The position numbers and the translations under genes were made by a program. From NCBI GenBank assembly GCA_046566145.1, contig JBKHXF010000011.1, positions 13,014 to 77,013 on the forward strand: DNA of 64,000 bases. Reading direction: 5' to 3'. Position 1 is the first letter of the stretch, and each line of letters begins with the position of its first letter. Positions 62,480-64,000 of the stretch are shown piece by piece. The notes under the pieces are model-generated. The model made no database searches, was not told where the DNA came from, and saw nothing but the letters and a program-made list of their open reading frames with translations. Origin of the DNA: JBKHXF01 sp046566145. GTDB taxonomy: Bacteria; Actinomycetota; Nitriliruptoria; Nitriliruptorales; Nitriliruptoraceae.

Positions 62480-62821
62480 CGCTCGTCGTGGCCTCGCCGG
62501 GGTGCGTTCGGGTCGCTGTCCAGCGTCGCGGTCCCGCGCCCTCGGTGCGAGGACGCCCGACCGCTCCCCGTCACCGGGTGGAGGTCGCGGGGAGAGGTCG
62601 CGCCGTCGCGCCCACGCGGGTGGGGGCGGTGGCGCGATCCGCATCGCGTCCGGACCCGCTGGAGCCATCGGAGCGTAGCCTCGCGCTCCGCGCGGCCCGC
62701 CCTGTCCGAACGTCACCGCCGGCGCGGGGCCGCTCCACGGGTCCGTGAGCGCGTCGCCGCAGGCCGCAAGGGCGACGTTGGCGCCCACCCGGAGCGGGGG
62801 TTACCCTCCGCCGTCGCACCC
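62480..62821. promoter_or_regulatory. Divergent intergenic region between fhaA and tRNA-Leu
   Basis: 342 bp. Contains the tRNA-Leu promoter (62778-62807). The leftward fhaA promoter was not resolved. No gene. Confidence 0.5.
62778..62807 (+). promoter_or_regulatory. tRNA-Leu promoter
   Basis: TTGGCG (62778-62783) and TACCCT (62802-62807), spacer 18 nt, 14 nt before the mature tRNA 5' end. Good SigA-like promoter. Confidence 0.65.
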
Positions 62822-62905
62822 GGGCGGGTGGCGGAATTGGCAGACGCGCACGGTTCAGGTCCGTGTGTCCGAAAGGACATGGGGGTTCAAGTCCCCCCTC
62901 GCCCA
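62822..62905 (+). tRNA. tRNA-Leu (CAG)
   Basis: 84 nt with the long variable arm of tRNA-Leu (TGTCC GAAA GGACA). Acceptor GGGCGGG/CTCGCCC (one G:U), anticodon stem CACGG/CCGTG with loop TTCAGGT (anticodon CAG), T stem GGGGG/CCCCC, discriminator A. CCA not encoded. Same location as mycobacterial leuT downstream of fhaA. Confidence 0.96.
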
Positions 62906-62910
62906 CACCG

Positions 62911-62939
62911 CAGAGGCCCCGTCGAGGACGGGGCCTCTG
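62911..62939 (+). terminator. tRNA-Leu terminator
   Basis: CAGAGGCCCCGTC / GACGGGGCCTCTG, 13 bp stem with GAG loop, 5 nt after the tRNA. Confidence 0.9.
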
Positions 62940-63170
62940 GCGTTGGACGACTTGCTCTGCGGCGACGGCTCTGGCCGTCCAGCAGCGTGCGTGACGCACG
63001 AGGGTTCGGTCGGACGCGGCCTCGGGACCGTGGCAACGCCGCGCCGCACCGACGCCGGCACGCGCCATCGGCCGGGCACGCGTGACGTGCCCGGCGAGCG
63101 GGGCGAGGGTGGGGTGCGGCGTCCGTGGCCGTCGGCGGTCGGGGGAGCGCCCGGTGCTGGTGGGTGCGGT

Positions 63171-64000
63171 TCAGCCGGTGGGGTGGTCGGGGTCGCGGTC
63201 GCGGGGGAGGCGTGTGGGTTCGCGGGGTGGCCGCCGGCGCCGGCGGAGCCGGGTCGCCTTGGGCACGGAGGTGGCGGTGACCGCGCCGGTCGGTGAGGTG
63301 ATCGTCACGATCCGGGTCGCGGGGTCCATCGCGATGTGCCAGCCGTGGTCGTGGTGGGCGCGGTGGTGTCGGCGGCAGAGCGCGACGAGGTTGCCGTCCT
63401 CGTGTTGGCCGCGGTGTGAGCGGTAGCGGAGGTGGTGCAGGTCGGTCCAGACGATGGGCCGGTCGCAGCCGGGCCAGCGGCAGCCCGCATCGATCGCGCC
63501 GATGGCGATGCGGGCGTCGGTGGGGATGGCGTCGGTGGGGCGGGAGACGGCGAGGGGCCGCATCCCGTCGCGCAGCACCACCCGGAGCCGTGCATCCATG
63601 CTGAGCCGTTCGATGGTGCGGCGGGTGAGCCAGCCGCCGGCGCCGGGCAGCCGCCCCTCCAACCGACCGATCAGCGTGGCGTCGGGGTCGGTGAGGTCGG
63701 CGAGGTCGACGTGGACGACCAGCGACGGACGGGCACGCCCCGACCCGCCGCCGGCCGTGCCGGCGAGGGCGGTCAGGCACAGGTCCACGAGGGCGGTGGC
63801 GCGTTGCCGGGCGCGGGTGACTGCGCCGACCTTGCGGCCGTTCTCGGGTGCGTCGGCGTGTGCGTCGAGGGCGGCGACGACGGTGGCGGTGTCCGCGGCG
63901 GTGAGCTCCCCGAACAGCCGTGCGTGGCCGTGCAACAGGTCGGGTTGGATCGCGAGCCACGACCCGCAGGCTTCCTGCCGCTCCGCCGAGCGTTCCAGCG
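63171..64000 (-). CDS. DUF222 / HNH endonuclease domain protein (5' part cut off at right edge)
   Basis: At least 276 codons, open to the window edge. The upstream part (LERSAERQEACGSWLAIQPDLLHGHARLFGELTAADTATVVAALDAHA) matches DUF222/13E12-type proteins; the C-terminal HNH motif is CRWPGCDRPIVWTDLHHLRYRSHRGQHEDGNLVALCRRHHRAHHDHGW. Such genes are common repeated families in actinobacteria, often linked to mobile elements. N-terminus not visible. No gene is seen between 62940 and 63170. Confidence 0.88.
   Translation of the reverse strand, partial: LERSAERQEACGSWLAIQPDLLHGHARLFGELTAADTATVVAALDAHADAPENGRKVGAVTRARQRATALVDLCLTALAGTAGGGSGRARPSLVVHVDLADLTDPDATLIGRLEGRLPGAGGWLTRRTIERLSMDARLRVVLRDGMRPLAVSRPTDAIPTDARIAIGAIDAGCRWPGCDRPIVWTDLHHLRYRSHRGQHEDGNLVALCRRHHRAHHDHGWHIAMDPATRIVTITSPTGAVTATSVPKATRLRRRRRPPREPTRLPRDRDPDHPTG

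Overview
The window is the replication-origin region of a high-G+C actinobacterium. G+C looks to be above 70% by eye, with strong third-position bias, many GTG starts and stop/start overlaps. The gene order parA-rsmG-jag-yidC-yidD-rnpA-rpmH (minus strand), then dnaA-dnaN-recF-DUF721-gyrB-gyrA-DUF3566-tRNA-Ile (plus strand), then tRNA-Ala, crgA, class E sortase, pabA/trpG-type glutaminase and the minus-strand pknB-pbpA-rodA-pstP-fhaB-fhaA cluster ending at tRNA-Leu, is the classic actinobacterial origin layout also known from mycobacteria. The insertions and missing genes (no pknA, no gnd) do not fit Mycobacterium or Streptomyces. A deep-branching lineage such as Acidimicrobiia or Nitriliruptoria is possible, but the sequence alone does not settle it.

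Layout. 1-5.2 kb: segregation, tRNA/rRNA maturation and membrane-insertion genes, all leftward, including a 1.7 kb stretch with no credible gene but two perfect parS-type palindromes. A third parS lies inside the 5' end of parA. 5.2-8.05 kb: dnaA with its promoter and a likely oriC between dnaA and dnaN. 8.05-13.3 kb: dnaN, a foreign-looking two-gene island (metzincin-like protease plus lipoprotein), recF, a DUF721 gene and an Fpg-type DNA glycosylase. 13.4-18.9 kb: accessory block of a lipoprotein, a secreted sialidase-like protein, a TetR-controlled three-gene cassette bracketed by 59-bp direct repeats, and a secreted cupredoxin-like protein without copper ligands. 19.3-25.75 kb: gyrB, two tiny membrane proteins, gyrA, DUF3566 membrane protein, tRNA-Ile.

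25.9-37.3 kb: secreted beta-propeller protein, small proteins, an acyl-CoA dehydrogenase with a duplicated 3' tip, a Rieske-like protein without cluster ligands, a two-domain acyl reductase, tRNA-Ala, a single-domain response regulator, a hotdog thioesterase, an FmdB-type zinc ribbon, crgA and a class E sortase. Two further clusters of DnaA-box sequences lie here (30.65-30.79 and 35.81-35.88 kb), 23 and 28 kb from oriC. 37.3-52.6 kb: polyprenyl synthase, AMP-binding enzyme, glutaminase, a PDZ/Lon-type membrane protease coupled to a site-2 protease, a bacterial aeRF1-family (Balon-like) protein with a TPR partner, two alpha/beta hydrolases, a fusion of a cyanophycinase-like peptidase with a cysteinyl-tRNA-synthetase C-terminal domain, a Tat-exported PhoD-type phosphatase with an LPSTG sorting signal, and a histidine kinase. 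52.6-62.5 kb: a probable single leftward transcription unit fhaA-fhaB-pstP-rodA-pbpA-pknB-beta-propeller-histidine kinase linking Ser/Thr phosphorylation to peptidoglycan synthesis. 62.8-64 kb: tRNA-Leu and a DUF222/HNH endonuclease running off the right edge.

The core genes make one functional set: start replication (dnaA, dnaN, oriC), segregate the origin (parA, parS), manage supercoiling (gyrBA), insert membrane proteins (yidC, yidD), and control growth and division (crgA, pknB cluster). The most unusual signals are the two remote DnaA-box clusters, the peptidase/CysRS fusion, the aeRF1-like protein with GGG where GGQ is expected, the repeat-bracketed TetR cassette, and the metalloprotease island between dnaN and recF.
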